Shown: positions 9,033-18,489 of the stretch, in pieces
Layout of the letters: the number at the start of each line of letters is the position of its first letter
Numbering within the stretch: the stretch's first letter is position 1
From: Caulochytrium protostelioides
Taxonomy: Eukaryota; Chytridiomycota; Caulochytriomycetes; Caulochytriales; Caulochytriaceae
Reading direction: 5' to 3'
Length of the DNA: 64,000 bases
Assembly: GCA_003615045.1 (NCBI GenBank)
Contig: ML014150.1
Coordinates: 62,001-126,000, forward strand
Made by a program: the position numbers and the translations under genes
Notes under the pieces: generated by a model
The model's input: the letters and a program-made list of their open reading frames with translations, nothing else
Told to the model about the DNA's origin: nothing
Database searches by the model: none

Positions 9033-10634
9033 ATGGTGGTGCCGTCCCCGCTGTCGCCGTCGCCGCCGTTGCCGTGGCTGGCGGCCACGGCTTCGGGAGG
9101 CGGCGGTGACGCCCCGACGGTCAACGAGGGCCTGCCGCACGGCCACAACACGATTCTCGTCACCGGCGCGGCCGGGTTTATCGGATCGCATACGGCCCAA
9201 GCGCTGCTGCGCCGCGGGCACTCGGTCCTGCTCGTGGACAACCTGAACGACTACTACGATGTCCGCCAAAAGCAGGCCAACCTCGACGCCGTCGTGGTGA
9301 CGTACCATGCGACCCGCGCCACGTTCCCGCAGCAGCGCATCCGCATTGCTATCGCGGACCTCGCCGACACGGCCCGGATAGAGGCGCTGTTCTCGGAGGA
9401 GAAGCCTGCGGCCGTGATCCATCTCGCGGCGCGCGCGGGCGTCCGGCCCAGTCTGAGCCAGCCCTTGCTCTACGTGTCGGTCAACATCACCGCGACGACG
9501 GCGCTCATGGGCTTCGCGCACCAGCACGGCTGCCGCCACTTCGTCTACGCGTCGTCCTCCTCGGTCTACGGCTCGCAGCGCAAAGTCCCCTTCTCCGAGT
9601 CCGACCCGTGCGACGCGCCCGCAAGCCCCTATGCCGCCACCAAGCGCGCGTGCGAGCTGATGGCGCACACCTACGCCCATCTCTATGATCTGCCCGCCAC
9701 CGGCCTCCGCTTCTTTACTGTCTACGGGCCCCGCGGCCGCCCCGATATGGCGCCGTACATGTTCGTGGCGCGGGCCCGCGCCGGCCAGCCAATCCGCAAG
9801 TACGGCGACGGCTCGTCGTGCCGCGACTATACCTACATCGACGACATCGTCCACGGCGTCCTCGCGGCCCTGGACCACCCGGCGCCCCGGAAAGCCGAGC
9901 AGGCCGCCGCGGGGGTCCCGCTCGCAAACCAAACGCCGCCCGCGCAGCTCTTCAACCTCGGCAACTCCGACACCGTCTCCCTCAACGAGTTCATCGCCGT
10001 CGTCGAGCGCACGACGGGCGCCGCCCTCGCGATCGAGCCCTGTCCGGACCAGCCCGGCGACGTGCCGCGGACCTACGCCGACCTGCAGCGCGCCCGCGCG
10101 AGCCTCGGCTACGCGCCCCGGGTCCGCATCGAGGAAGGCATGCGGCGCTTCGTCGCATGGTTCATGACGCAGCGCGACGCCGCGTTCGCCGCACCGCCGG
10201 CCGGCCGTGCCGGCGCCGGGTGGGGCGACGCCTGGGTCCTCGACCCCGTCTGGACTCTGCCGATCGCGGGCGCCCTTCTGGGCTGCCCTTCCCCGCGCGG
10301 CGTCTGCGCGCCCGTGCCCTGCCACGGCGCGAACCCCGCGGCGGCGGCGTTCGCCGCGCCCCTGTCGCCGCCGCTGCGCGCCGCGGACGGCACGCTGCTC
10401 GCGGCGTCGTCGTCATCGTCGGCGGCGTCGTCCGCCGGATCGGTGGACGAGGAAGGTACGGTCGTCGGCAGCGCGGGGGCGACGTCGCCCGTCGCGAGCC
10501 TCGTGGCCGGCGCGGCGGGCGCTGCTTGTGCCAGCGCCAATGCATCCCCTGCCCACGGCAAGTTGATAACTCACGGTGATGCGGATGCCCACCCGATGGC
10601 GACGCCGCCGACGCCGACGCTGTTGAAGCCGTGA
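9033..10634 (+). CDS. UDP-glucuronate 4-epimerase-like extended SDR
   Basis: 533 residues from ATG 9033, chosen because the sequence before it is Arg-rich and unlike the family. After about 45 residues comes the NAD-binding motif TGAAGFIGSH, then NLNDYYDVRQKQANL, which is typical of UDP-glucuronate 4-epimerases. Next come HLAARAGVRPSLSQP, the SSSSVYG active-site Ser region and the catalytic pair in SPYAATKRACE (YxxxK). YGPRGRPDMAPYMF and the DYTYIDDI motif follow. The family interconverts UDP-glucuronate and UDP-galacturonate, usually for cell-wall or surface polysaccharides. The enzyme core ends near residue 380. An Ala/Ser/Pro-rich tail of about 150 residues follows and has no counterpart in the family. 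Such epimerases are common in bacteria and plants but scarce in fungi, so lateral transfer is possible but unproven. Confidence 0.85.
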   Translation: MVVPSPLSPSPPLPWLAATASGGGGDAPTVNEGLPHGHNTILVTGAAGFIGSHTAQALLRRGHSVLLVDNLNDYYDVRQKQANLDAVVVTYHATRATFPQQRIRIAIADLADTARIEALFSEEKPAAVIHLAARAGVRPSLSQPLLYVSVNITATTALMGFAHQHGCRHFVYASSSSVYGSQRKVPFSESDPCDAPASPYAATKRACELMAHTYAHLYDLPATGLRFFTVYGPRGRPDMAPYMFVARARAGQPIRKYGDGSSCRDYTYIDDIVHGVLAALDHPAPRKAEQAAAGVPLANQTPPAQLFNLGNSDTVSLNEFIAVVERTTGAALAIEPCPDQPGDVPRTYADLQRARASLGYAPRVRIEEGMRRFVAWFMTQRDAAFAAPPAGRAGAGWGDAWVLDPVWTLPIAGALLGCPSPRGVCAPVPCHGANPAAAAFAAPLSPPLRAADGTLLAASSSSSAASSAGSVDEEGTVVGSAGATSPVASLVAGAAGAACASANASPAHGKLITHGDADAHPMATPPTPTLLKP

Positions 10635-10859
10635 ATCTCATGTCGCGGCGCGTTGCGCTGCAGGTTGTTGTTAATGCTTTGACGTGTTCTAAATTACTTC
10701 TTCACCACGGTTCTTCTTGCCGCGCGGCCTGTCTTCTGGCACTGCCATGTCGCATCTCCTGCAGCCGTCTGCGTTTTCCTTTTCCCTTTCCTTACCTTTT
10801 CTTCCTCATTGCTTTAATTCTTGCTAGTTTTTCTCATCTTTCGGGTCTCATGACGACAC
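10635..10859. other. Intergenic, pyrimidine-rich
   Basis: Contains a long T/C-rich tract (about 10775-10850) between the epimerase stop and the dioxygenase relic. It may be the 3' UTR/terminator of the epimerase. No gene is seen. Confidence 0.4.
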
Positions 10860-11330
10860 TGTACACCATCCGTGCTGGTCGTGATTCCCTGCGGGGCCAC
10901 CAGAGCTTTCGCCTCGTGGACGACGCCACACGCGGGACAGGTTGGCAGCTTTGGGTCGCGGCGAACGGCTTCGATGAGCGGTGTCAGCTGAGATCCGAGA
11001 TCGGTACAGTTGGCACAGAGTTGATCTTCGTGCACAATGTGTGAGCAGACGGAGCAGTACCATCGCAGCCGATCGGTCGAGTTCTCGAGCCGCCGCTGCT
11101 CGAGCACGAGGCCGACCGTGTTAGCGAAGCGGGGCTACCGGGCTACGCGGTGTGTGTAACTGGGCAGCAAGAACATTTCCCCTTCGCGAATCGGGATGTC
11201 GCGGAACTTTCGGTATCGACGACCTCGACGGCTTTGAGCAACATGTCCCCACGGTGTTGATAGAACCATTCGGTCGTTTCGTTGATGTGACCGCCGGTGC
11301 TACTCTCCAAAATGACCGTGTCATCATCAT
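10860..11330 (-). pseudogene. Broken 3-hydroxyanthranilate 3,4-dioxygenase (HAAO-like)
   Basis: Read on the minus strand, three blocks match this cupin enzyme of the kynurenine/NAD pathway. They are [16 protein letters not shown] near 11260-11300, [16 protein letters not shown] near 11165-11215, and FANTVGLVLEQRR...TDRLRWYC...CTDLGSQL at about 10965-11135, followed by a CPAC pair. Block one and block two are in different frames (a one-base shift in GTCGTCGATACCG), with no room for an intron. An in-frame TAG follows the FLLP block, in the place where the PHxPxRF segment should be. The N-terminal roughly 50 residues are missing. I therefore call it a pseudogene; assembly errors are the main alternative. 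The family identification is good. Confidence 0.7.
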
Positions 11331-11454
11331 GACTCTGTCGATTTTATAGCTCACGCCCCGCGCCTCCCACGGTGTCGCCGTACCCATCCGCCTGAACGAC
11401 GGATCTTGCGTGTGGTGGTTGCCGCGGTGGGCGCCGCGAACTCGATCCAGAGGT

Positions 11455-11482
11455 TGCTGCTGCTGCCGCCGCCGCCGCCGAC
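11455..11482. repeat. GCTGCTGCCGCCG trinucleotide tract
   Basis: Short CTG/CCG microsatellite just upstream of the element relic. Confidence 0.7.
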
Positions 11483-11516
11483 ATCGCTACTACCGCCGGG
11501 ACCCCTGGGGGGCACC

Positions 11517-11557
11517 AAGGATGGTATGGTGTTCGTGGGATGGTATGGTGTTCCAGC
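11517..11557. repeat. 20-bp direct repeat pair
   Basis: Two adjacent copies of GGATGGTATGGTGTTCGTG (second copy slightly changed). They follow a CCCCTGGGGGGCACCAAGG motif that also occurs by the second relic at about 46570. Confidence 0.8.
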
Positions 11558-11637
11558 GGCGATGTCTGATCGCGCTGCCCAACCGGGTCCTCAGGACCTG
11601 GCTGTATGCTGAGAGGAATGGGGTTTTGTGACTGAGT

Positions 11638-11812
11638 CAACGCCGGCGCCAGGGAACCACGATTCGTGACTTGCTGTGGTATGAAGCTACCCACGGCCAT
11701 GAAGCCACCCACAGCAAGTTGGTGAACCGCGATCACCATGTCGCGTTGAACATCCGACGCTGTCTGGCCTTACCGGACAGACCAATAGCGCTGTGCCGCA
11801 ACCCGGAGCCAA
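11638..11812 (+). mobile_element. Relic of a TnpB/Fanzor-like nuclease C-terminus, copy 1
   Basis: The plus frame gives RRRQGTTIRDLLWYEATHG, a short insertion, then LVNRDHHVALNIRRCL and RPIALCR. NRDxHxALxIRR resembles the last RuvC motif (NRDxNAAxNI) of TnpB/Fanzor nucleases. The preceding GLLxC-like part sits where their zinc ribbon lies, but one Cys is Tyr here. A second diverged copy is at 46380-46556, which supports a dispersed element. No start, no upstream catalytic domain and no open frame survive. The coding relic lies between the HAAO pseudogene and 6-phosphogluconate dehydrogenase. The assignment to Fanzor is by motif only. Confidence 0.5.
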
Positions 11813-11997
11813 CTAGGTGGCAGCCCAAGGTCGGCAGAGTCATCCGACTGTACCAAAAGGCTCACTGCTTCGGGGGTCCCCTGGGGGAGGGGGGGCACCA
11901 CCGAAGATTTGTGTGCGTGTTGAGTCAGTATACCCGACCTAAAGTCAATATACATACGTTGTCACATATGTTCCATGGAAAAATATATCTCGTAGAT

Positions 11998-13758
11998 TTA
12001 GATCTCGTACGTCGTCGAGGAGACGCGGCCGCCACGGCCAGTCCAGTTGGTGTGGATGTGGTTGCCCGGCTTCTCCTCGAGCTCGTAGGTGTGGGCGCCG
12101 AAGAAATCGCGCTGGGCCTGGATCAGGTTGGCGGGCAGACGCGCGTGACGGTAGCCGTCGAAGAAGGCCAGCGCGGTGCTGAGCGCGGGCACGGGCACGC
12201 CGAGCAGCACGGCCTGTGAGACCACGCGTCGGTAGTGGGGCATGGCCTTGAGGACGGCCTTGAGGAAAAAGTCGTCCAGCAGCAGGTTCGCGAGGTTGGG
12301 GTTCTTGTTAAACGCGGCGGCGATGTCGCCAAGGAAGGCCGAGCGGATGATGCAGCCGCCCTTCCACATGGGCGCGATGCCGGAGTAGTTGAGGTTCCAG
12401 CCGTGAACCTTCGCGGCCTCGCGCAGCATCATGAAGCCCTGCGCGTACGAGATGATCTTGGCGGCGTAACACGCCTGACGGATGTCCTCGATGAACGCCG
12501 CCTTGTCTCCCGTGAACTTGAGGTCAGTCGGCGCCGGGATCGCCTTCGACGCGGCGAGACGCTCGTCTTTGAGCGACGAGAGGCAACGCGCAAACACGGC
12601 TTCGCCGATGAGGGTCACCGGCATCCCAAGGTCAAGCGCCGACATGGCGGTCCATTTGCCGGTCCCCTTCTGGCCCGCGGTGTCACGAATCTTCTCGACG
12701 AGCGGCTTGCCGTCGGTGTCGCGGAACTTGAAAATGTCGCGCGTGATCTCGATGAGAAAGGAGTCCAGCTCGGTCTTGTTCCACTCGTCGAATACGTTGG
12801 CCATCTCGTCGTAGCTCAGGCCAAGCACGTCCTTGAGGAGGTTGTAGGCCTCGGCAATGATCTGCATGTCGCCATACTCGATGCCGTTGTGAACCATCTT
12901 CACGTAGTGGCCCGAGCCGCCCTCACCGACCCAGTCGCAGCACGGCGTGCCGTCCTCGGTCTTGGCCGCCGTCTTTTGGAAAATCTCCTGGATCAGCGGC
13001 CACGCGCCGGTCGTGCCGCCGGGCATGAGCGAGGGGCCGTGGCGGGCGCCCTCCTCGCCGCCGGACACCCCCGCGCCGACGTAGAGCAGGCCGCGCTGTT
13101 CGAGCTCGCCGCAGCGGCGGTTCGTGTCCGGGAAGTGGGAGTTGCCGCCATCAATGATCAGATCGCCCTTCTCCAGGTGCGGGAGAAGCTGCTGGATGAA
13201 GTTGTCGACGGCGTCGCCGGCCTTCACGAGCAGAATCACCTTGCGGGGCTTCTTGAGCTTCGAGCACAGCTCCGCCACGGAGTGCGCGCCGATCACCTTG
13301 GTGCCCTTAGCCTCGTTGGCCAAAAAGTCATCGACCTTCGACACGGTACGGTTGAACGCGCAGACCGTGAAACCCTTGTCGTTCATGTTAAGGATCAAGT
13401 TTTGGCCCTATCAACGTCGTCTCAAAATGAATCAGAAACCAAAAAGGTGAGAACCAGGGATCCAGCGTTCAGGGCCATGCGTAGCGGCCATCGACGACGT
13501 CGGATACCCGGCATCCAGTCGAACCAACGAAAAGATATCAACTTACCATGACGGCCAGGCCGATCAGGCCAATGTCAGCACTATATCGTCATCGCATGAT
13601 GTCATTCGGAGACAGAGTCATCGCATACAACCGACGTGAGGATCACATTCAAAATACGAGGGGCGTCGCTCGACCCACAGACAGAACCAGCCATGATCTT
13701 ATATCAAGGCGCCAGTAGGAAGAAACAGCCAGTGCGCAACTTACACAGCTTCGGACAT
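11998..13758 (-). CDS. 6-phosphogluconate dehydrogenase, decarboxylating (three exons)
   Basis: Exons: 13745-13758, 13547-13580 and 11998-13407, together 1,458 nt or 485 residues, the usual family length. The first exon is only 14 nt (MSEAV) with donor GTAAGT. The second is 34 nt and encodes ADIGLIGLAVM, ending at GTAAGT. The third begins GQNLILNMNDKGF. The joined N-terminus gives the conserved NADP-binding motif GLAVMG. Other landmarks are LVKAGDAVD, the signature IDGGNSHFPDT, GVSGGEEGARHGPSLMPGG, catalytic Lys/Asn in HYVKMVHNGIEYGDMQ and the C-terminal GNHIHTNWTGRGG. It makes ribulose-5-phosphate and NADPH in the cytosolic pentose phosphate pathway. Introns are 164 and 139 bp. Splice sites were inferred from consensus and frame. 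Confidence 0.95.
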
Positions 13759-14704
13759 ATTGGGAGGCTTCAGATGGGAACGGAGACTGTGGTATCGCAC
13801 GATACAATCAACCAAAGGACGGAACCGCCAATATGTGGGTTGAACACGTCAAGGTCATCATCAAACGACAGGATTAGAGCAAAGTGTGAGTCAGTACACG
13901 GTCAGGTCATGGGAATCCATCTGCAACAGCAGCGATGGCAACGTTGTGGCCGCTGCATCAACCAAGCGATCCGCCCCATTTGTCTCGCGTGTCGCACAGC
14001 AGATGGCACACGGCAGACCGTAGACCGCAGACCGCAGAGGCTAGAGGGCGCCGAGAGTGCCAACCCAAAGACGAGCGACTTACAGGGAAAGACGTGAAGA
14101 TGCCAGGATGGTCAAAGAGCGAGGAAACAGAGATGTTGACACGAGAGTAAGATGTGATACGCGTTTGGGTCAGGTGTTGCAAACAAGCCAACATGAGTCA
14201 TGCGCTCGCGTGAATCGCGACCCAGACCAAAAAGAGTGCACCCTCGCACCGCACCATCCAGGCATACTCTATTGATTCTCGCTAGACCACTGTGACGCGC
14301 CGTGTGCTCACCTTCGGCGCGTGTGTCAACGTCATGTAGCGATGATCTTGGCGCCAGGACCGTGCCACGACTGCACGGGCCACCGCCGGCCGGGACCGCG
14401 TCGACTCGCTGTTGCCCATCGCGTTTCCCCGGCCGAAACCGAGGTCGAGGCCGAGGACCCCTTTTTCCCTCCTCTTGCGTAATTTATGCACGGCCGGGCT
14501 GTGCCGAACAGACGGTCCCGCAAGGATCCCCGGCGCAATCCCCGAGGCCCCGCGCAATCATTCCGGCGAACCAGGACACGCCTCACGAACATCGATCGTG
14601 GTCACCACGGTCAACGAGAAATCTAAAAGGTAATAAGTTAAGTCTGCCGCAGCAAGATGGGAGAGAGACAAAGAGCAATGCAGCCACACGTTCGCGAGAG
14701 ATCA
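13759..14704. other. Intergenic, no supported gene
   Basis: About 0.95 kb between two minus-strand genes. It should contain the 6-phosphogluconate dehydrogenase promoter and the Efg1 3' UTR. A possible splice donor (GTGAGC) near 14310 on the minus strand could reflect an upstream non-coding exon, but this is weak. Confidence 0.4.
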
Positions 14705-15874
14705 TTACATGAAAAAGTCGTCGCCCTCCACGGCTGCGGGCTTCGCCTCGGCATCGGATCCGGTCTCGTCCATATCGGACGCCGACTCGTCGGCAGCTGA
14801 TACGCCGTCGTCAGCCGCGGCGGGGGCTACCGCCGCCCCCGCGGATGTCGAAGTCAATGTTGAGGCCGATGGCGCGACAACGCCGCTGGTGGACGCGCGG
14901 TTCATCGCATCCAGCTGCTTGATGGCGGCCTTAATGGCCGGCGGCAGTGAGAGCGATGGCTTCGAAGGCGTCCCCCCAAAGACGTCGTGGCGCATGACGA
15001 CCCACGTGTCCGGCTTCGGGGGTAGCCCGTGGCGCGCAACTTGGGCCCGGAACCAGTGGGCGAGCTTGACTTGCTGCTGCGTCGCCGGTGTTTCGGTCAG
15101 GATCGACTCGAGGACCGGGTCGTCGGGAATCGCTGTCAGGCGCGGGACCGGCGTACCATCCGCCGCGGGGGCATCCGCCCCTTCGTTGTCGTCGTCAGCC
15201 CCCAGGCCGAGCTGCGCGCGGTGCTCGTTGTCGAGCGCCACGCGCTCCTTGTTGAAAAGACTGTTGTACTTCATGTTGCGCGGATACTGCTCGTTGTATG
15301 CTTTCAGCGCGGTCCACCACGCGACACGGTTCTGGATCTCCTCCAGCAGGGCCTGGTCCTCCTCGGTATGAGACTTGGCGTCGGCATCGGCGGCCATTTG
15401 TACCTGGATGCGGGCCAGCACGCCCTCAGCCCGCTTCAGGTGTCGCCGGATTTTCTTGGAGTCCAGGAACTTGACGTACTTGTATTTGGTCCGCATGTTC
15501 TCTTCGTGCTCGAGGTTGGCATGTTGGACCAGCGCAGCCTCCACGACCGCGCGACGCCGCTCGAGCGACTGCTGCAGCAGCGGTGTGATGGTCGGGCGCA
15601 GCAGGCCGCGGACGCACTCGCGCAGCTCTTTCAGCAGCTTCGCGCGGCCCAGCGACGCTTCGATCTTGGCACCGCCCGAAGTGCGGGCGACGCTGCTGTT
15701 GTGCGGACGGCGGTCCTTGGCGCCGTCCTTCGTGGGGCCGTCGGAGCGGCCGCGATTCAAACGATCGCCGCCGCCACGACCGCCGCCACGGCTGCTTATG
15801 CTACCGCCGCGGGTCGTGCTGCCGCCCCGGCCGCGGCCGCGAGCGGCATAGCTCGCTTTGGTCGGAGGCACCAT
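14705..15874 (-). CDS. rRNA-processing protein Efg1
   Basis: 389 residues, single exon, ATG at 15874. The N-terminus is an RGG-type Gly/Arg-rich region (RGGGRGGGDR). Then comes the Efg1 domain, roughly residues 70-230: KLLKELRECVRGLL, a helical part, the conserved KYKYVKFLDSKKIRRHLKR, and the block ending YPRNMKYNSLF, equivalent to the YP..xKYxSLF end of the family. In yeast Efg1 is a nucleolar protein needed for processing of the 18S rRNA region. An acidic, Ala/Ser-rich tail of about 100 residues follows and looks disordered. The neighbours do not suggest an operon-like link. Confidence comes from the central motif; activity is by homology. Confidence 0.85.
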   Translation of the reverse strand: MVPPTKASYAARGRGRGGSTTRGGSISSRGGGRGGGDRLNRGRSDGPTKDGAKDRRPHNSSVARTSGGAKIEASLGRAKLLKELRECVRGLLRPTITPLLQQSLERRRAVVEAALVQHANLEHEENMRTKYKYVKFLDSKKIRRHLKRAEGVLARIQVQMAADADAKSHTEEDQALLEEIQNRVAWWTALKAYNEQYPRNMKYNSLFNKERVALDNEHRAQLGLGADDDNEGADAPAADGTPVPRLTAIPDDPVLESILTETPATQQQVKLAHWFRAQVARHGLPPKPDTWVVMRHDVFGGTPSKPSLSLPPAIKAAIKQLDAMNRASTSGVVAPSASTLTSTSAGAAVAPAAADDGVSAADESASDMDETGSDAEAKPAAVEGDDFFM

Positions 15875-16481
15875 TCAGGCACCGAGAACGTCGACAAGGG
15901 GAGTGGGTATCGAGGGCCAGCAGGGCCTCAGTGTCGGCACACAGGCGAAAACGGTCGCAGAAAATATCAGACTCCGACGAGCGAACGATGGGCAAGCAAG
16001 CGATACTGGTGGTAGCAGGCGTCTTACGTTTTCATTCGAGAAGGGAGACAGAGGTTAGTCTTACTGGAAACCAATAGGGGTGTCCATCTCGCACTATAGC
16101 CGTACGGCACCGGTTGAACGGATATCGCCGGTCACATCGGTGCTTTCCTTTCGGCCCTGTGCTTGGTTCGGCACCCCCAAAAAATATATAGCGTAGACTT
16201 GTCGGTCTTGCCCGTGTCGTGTGGGGGCGGGGAGGGCCTTTCCGTGGCGGCCAAACCCCGCGGCGCCTGCGAGTCGCCTTGCTCGTACGCCACCGGAGTG
16301 GCGAACGTGTTATTCCAACGCGATGGTAAAAACAACATGAAGACCCTTGTACAAAGCAACACTTCTATTGTATTTACAGCGCACTCCACATGTCGTGCGT
16401 AGAGAAATTGAGAAACCACGAGCCAGGGTCTGTTTTGGCATGAAACTCCGCCAGCCCGGTCCCGCGCGGGAAGACCCTCCC
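15875..16481. other. Intergenic, no supported gene
   Basis: About 600 bp between Efg1 and the Rds3 gene, with short A/T-rich words such as AAAAAATATATAG at about 16181. A possible promoter element, but no gene is seen. Confidence 0.4.
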
Positions 16482-16811
16482 TTAACCGCGAGGACCATGC
16501 CGCTTGCGCTCATAGAAGCTATCAGTTTTGCTGGCGCCAACATTCACGATTTTGGGACATCCGTCGCGGTCTTTCTCTTGGAGGACGCATTCGACGCAAT
16601 AGTATGCGTCGCTGACGCCGGCCGCGCCGCAGAGAATACACTTGCCCGCGAGCTGGCCGTAGTTGCAGGCGTCGCAGATCCGCACGATCTCTTTGGGTTT
16701 GACGAGTGAGTCACAGATCACGCATCGTCCGTCACAGTTCTCGCACAGCCGTCCAATCGGCGTGCCGGGCTGCTTTCGGCACATAATCAAGTCCGACGTA
16801 TGGCGCGACAT
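16482..16811 (-). CDS. Rds3/PHF5A, SF3b complex subunit (pre-mRNA splicing)
   Basis: 109 residues from ATG at 16811. The frame is open further upstream, but the family begins at [14 protein letters not shown]. The protein is very strongly conserved: [65 protein letters not shown] and [19 protein letters not shown]. The Cys pairs form the zinc-finger knot of PHF5A/Rds3, a small core subunit of SF3b in the U2 snRNP, which is required for branch-point recognition. Length matches the family (107-110). No introns are seen. Confidence 0.97.
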   Translation of the reverse strand: MSRHTSDLIMCRKQPGTPIGRLCENCDGRCVICDSLVKPKEIVRICDACNYGQLAGKCILCGAAGVSDAYYCVECVLQEKDRDGCPKIVNVGASKTDSFYERKRHGPRG

Positions 16812-17818
16812 CGCGGCAACGAGTGACAGGCACGGCTCTCGGAAATACCGCGATGGCCGGCAGGAAGAGGCGTGAGGCGCAGAACGAAGCGAGGATGCGG
16901 AAGCAAAAGCGCGAGGGCCACGGATGCGCACAACGGCTGTTTGGCATCGCCGATCCATCACGACGCGGCTTCAACAGAACGGCATGCCACCGCTCTTTGA
17001 GGCAGTTTGAGGCTTCGGCAGGTGACAGACAATGTAGCGACCGCCACCGCCACCGCCACGGCCCACTTCAGTTGTGGCAACACCTCGCCCCGCCTCGTCT
17101 TGCCCTGCTCCGCCCGGCTCGCGCAGCGGGCTGCCGGGCCATCAGCGCAGCCTTCGGGCGCAAGCGCCCCAGGCCGGCCGCCGTCCGGCCCGCCCCTGAC
17201 CACAACGGCCATCACCCATGCCGACCGGCATCGCGCCGTGCCCGTGGCAACAGGCTAACCGCCGTGCCGCGCATTCATGACTGGCGATAAAGGGTACCTG
17301 ATAGCCAGCCCGATGCGGATGCGGACGCTGACTCGCAAGGGATTCGCCCACTCAAGCTCCGACCACCGCCGCTGCCTGTGCCTGCAAACGGCTCTTACGC
17401 GCCGCGTCATCCCGGCTTCCGAGACATGCGTTTGCATAAGACCTGCGTCTTGCTCCGCCCTCCTTCCCGCCACTGTCGCTCCCGTCCCGGCCGCCACGAC
17501 CCTGCGGCACGTGTTGAACCGGTACCAACCTCGACTTAACATTCTGTCGCGATCGCCGCCACTCCTAGCAGTGTGGTGTGACTCGTGGATCTTCTGGTGC
17601 TTGGCCCCGAAGGAAGCCGCCCGCGGTTCATCGTTGGACATCCGATCCGATTGCCCGCGTAACTCCGACGCATTTTTGATCTGCGCTGGGGCGTGATCGC
17701 TGCTAGTCTCTTACTCGTGCTCCTTTGCGTGCACATCGCCACGGCGATCCCGGCTAGCCTAGCACGCGGCCTGCTGTCCCGCTGGTGAGGAGCGCCGGAG
17801 TCGCGAGGCGTGATCGCC
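16812..17818. other. Divergent intergenic region
   Basis: About 1 kb between the divergently transcribed Rds3 and TFIIA-gamma genes; probably holds both promoters. No recognisable coding sequence. Confidence 0.5.
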
Positions 17819-18190
17819 ATGGCTGAGACCGGTGGCCAGTATGAGCTGTATCGCCGCTCATCCATCGGGATGGCGCTGACGGACGCGCTCGACTCGCTGG
17901 TCCAGGAAGGTCATGTCGACCCGGTCCTAGCCATGAAGGTGCTCAAGCAGTTCGACGCGAGCATCGCCGAAGCGCTGCACCATCGCGTCCGCGCCCGCGC
18001 CACATTACGCTCGCGGCTTCACTTCTACCGTTCCTGCGACGACGTGTGGACCTTCATTCTGCAGAACCCCATGCTTCGCTTCGAGAACGAGGAAGTCACC
18101 GCCGACCGCGTCAAGCTCGTCGCTTGTCTCAGCAAACCCCCGCCGGGCAGCGGCGGCACGGCCAACGCGTCCGGCGACTCCAAGTCCTAA
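17819..18190 (+). CDS. TFIIA small (gamma) subunit
   Basis: 123 residues from ATG 17819; an ATG three codons upstream is less family-like. Conserved features are YELYRRSSIGMALTDALDSL at the start, VLKQFDASIAEAL, the RVRARATLRSRLHFYRSCDD segment and VWTFILQNPMLRFE, then VKLVAC. This is the whole TFIIA-gamma (Toa2) fold: an N-terminal four-helix-bundle half and a C-terminal beta-barrel half that contacts TBP and DNA at promoters. The tail after VACLSK is Gly/Ser-rich and not conserved. Single exon. Confidence 0.96.
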   Translation: MAETGGQYELYRRSSIGMALTDALDSLVQEGHVDPVLAMKVLKQFDASIAEALHHRVRARATLRSRLHFYRSCDDVWTFILQNPMLRFENEEVTADRVKLVACLSKPPPGSGGTANASGDSKS

Positions 18191-18489
18191 GCCCCTCATG
18201 CGTGGTTGCCTCCATCAACCATGGCGCGAGCCTGTAAATAAAGTACAACACATCACCGTGTTCGAAAAGAGGGTGTTGTTTCCGGTGTTCCCATGTCGGG
18301 AACGTTGTTTCACTCTATCCGCTTGGTGTTCACGGCTAGGCACGTGTCGTGCTGCGCGATCGGCGCAGATTGCCGCTGACCCTCGTGGTATGACCGATCG
18401 GCGTGGGCGTGCTGCTCGGTTGCGGCTGCGGCTGCGGCTGCGGCTCTGGCTGGCCCCGCACGTCTGAGGGCGAGCGGCGATGGCTCGTG
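18191..18489. other. Intergenic with GCGGCT hexamer tract
   Basis: Convergent 3' ends of TFIIA-gamma and the Ser-rich gene. It holds a hexamer tract at about 18417-18450 (GGCTGC repeated). No gene is seen. Confidence 0.5.

Noticed and set aside
12235-13551. Plus-strand frame of over 400 codons opposite 6-phosphogluconate dehydrogenase
   Set aside because: Antisense of a well-conserved gene; the other strand has all family motifs.
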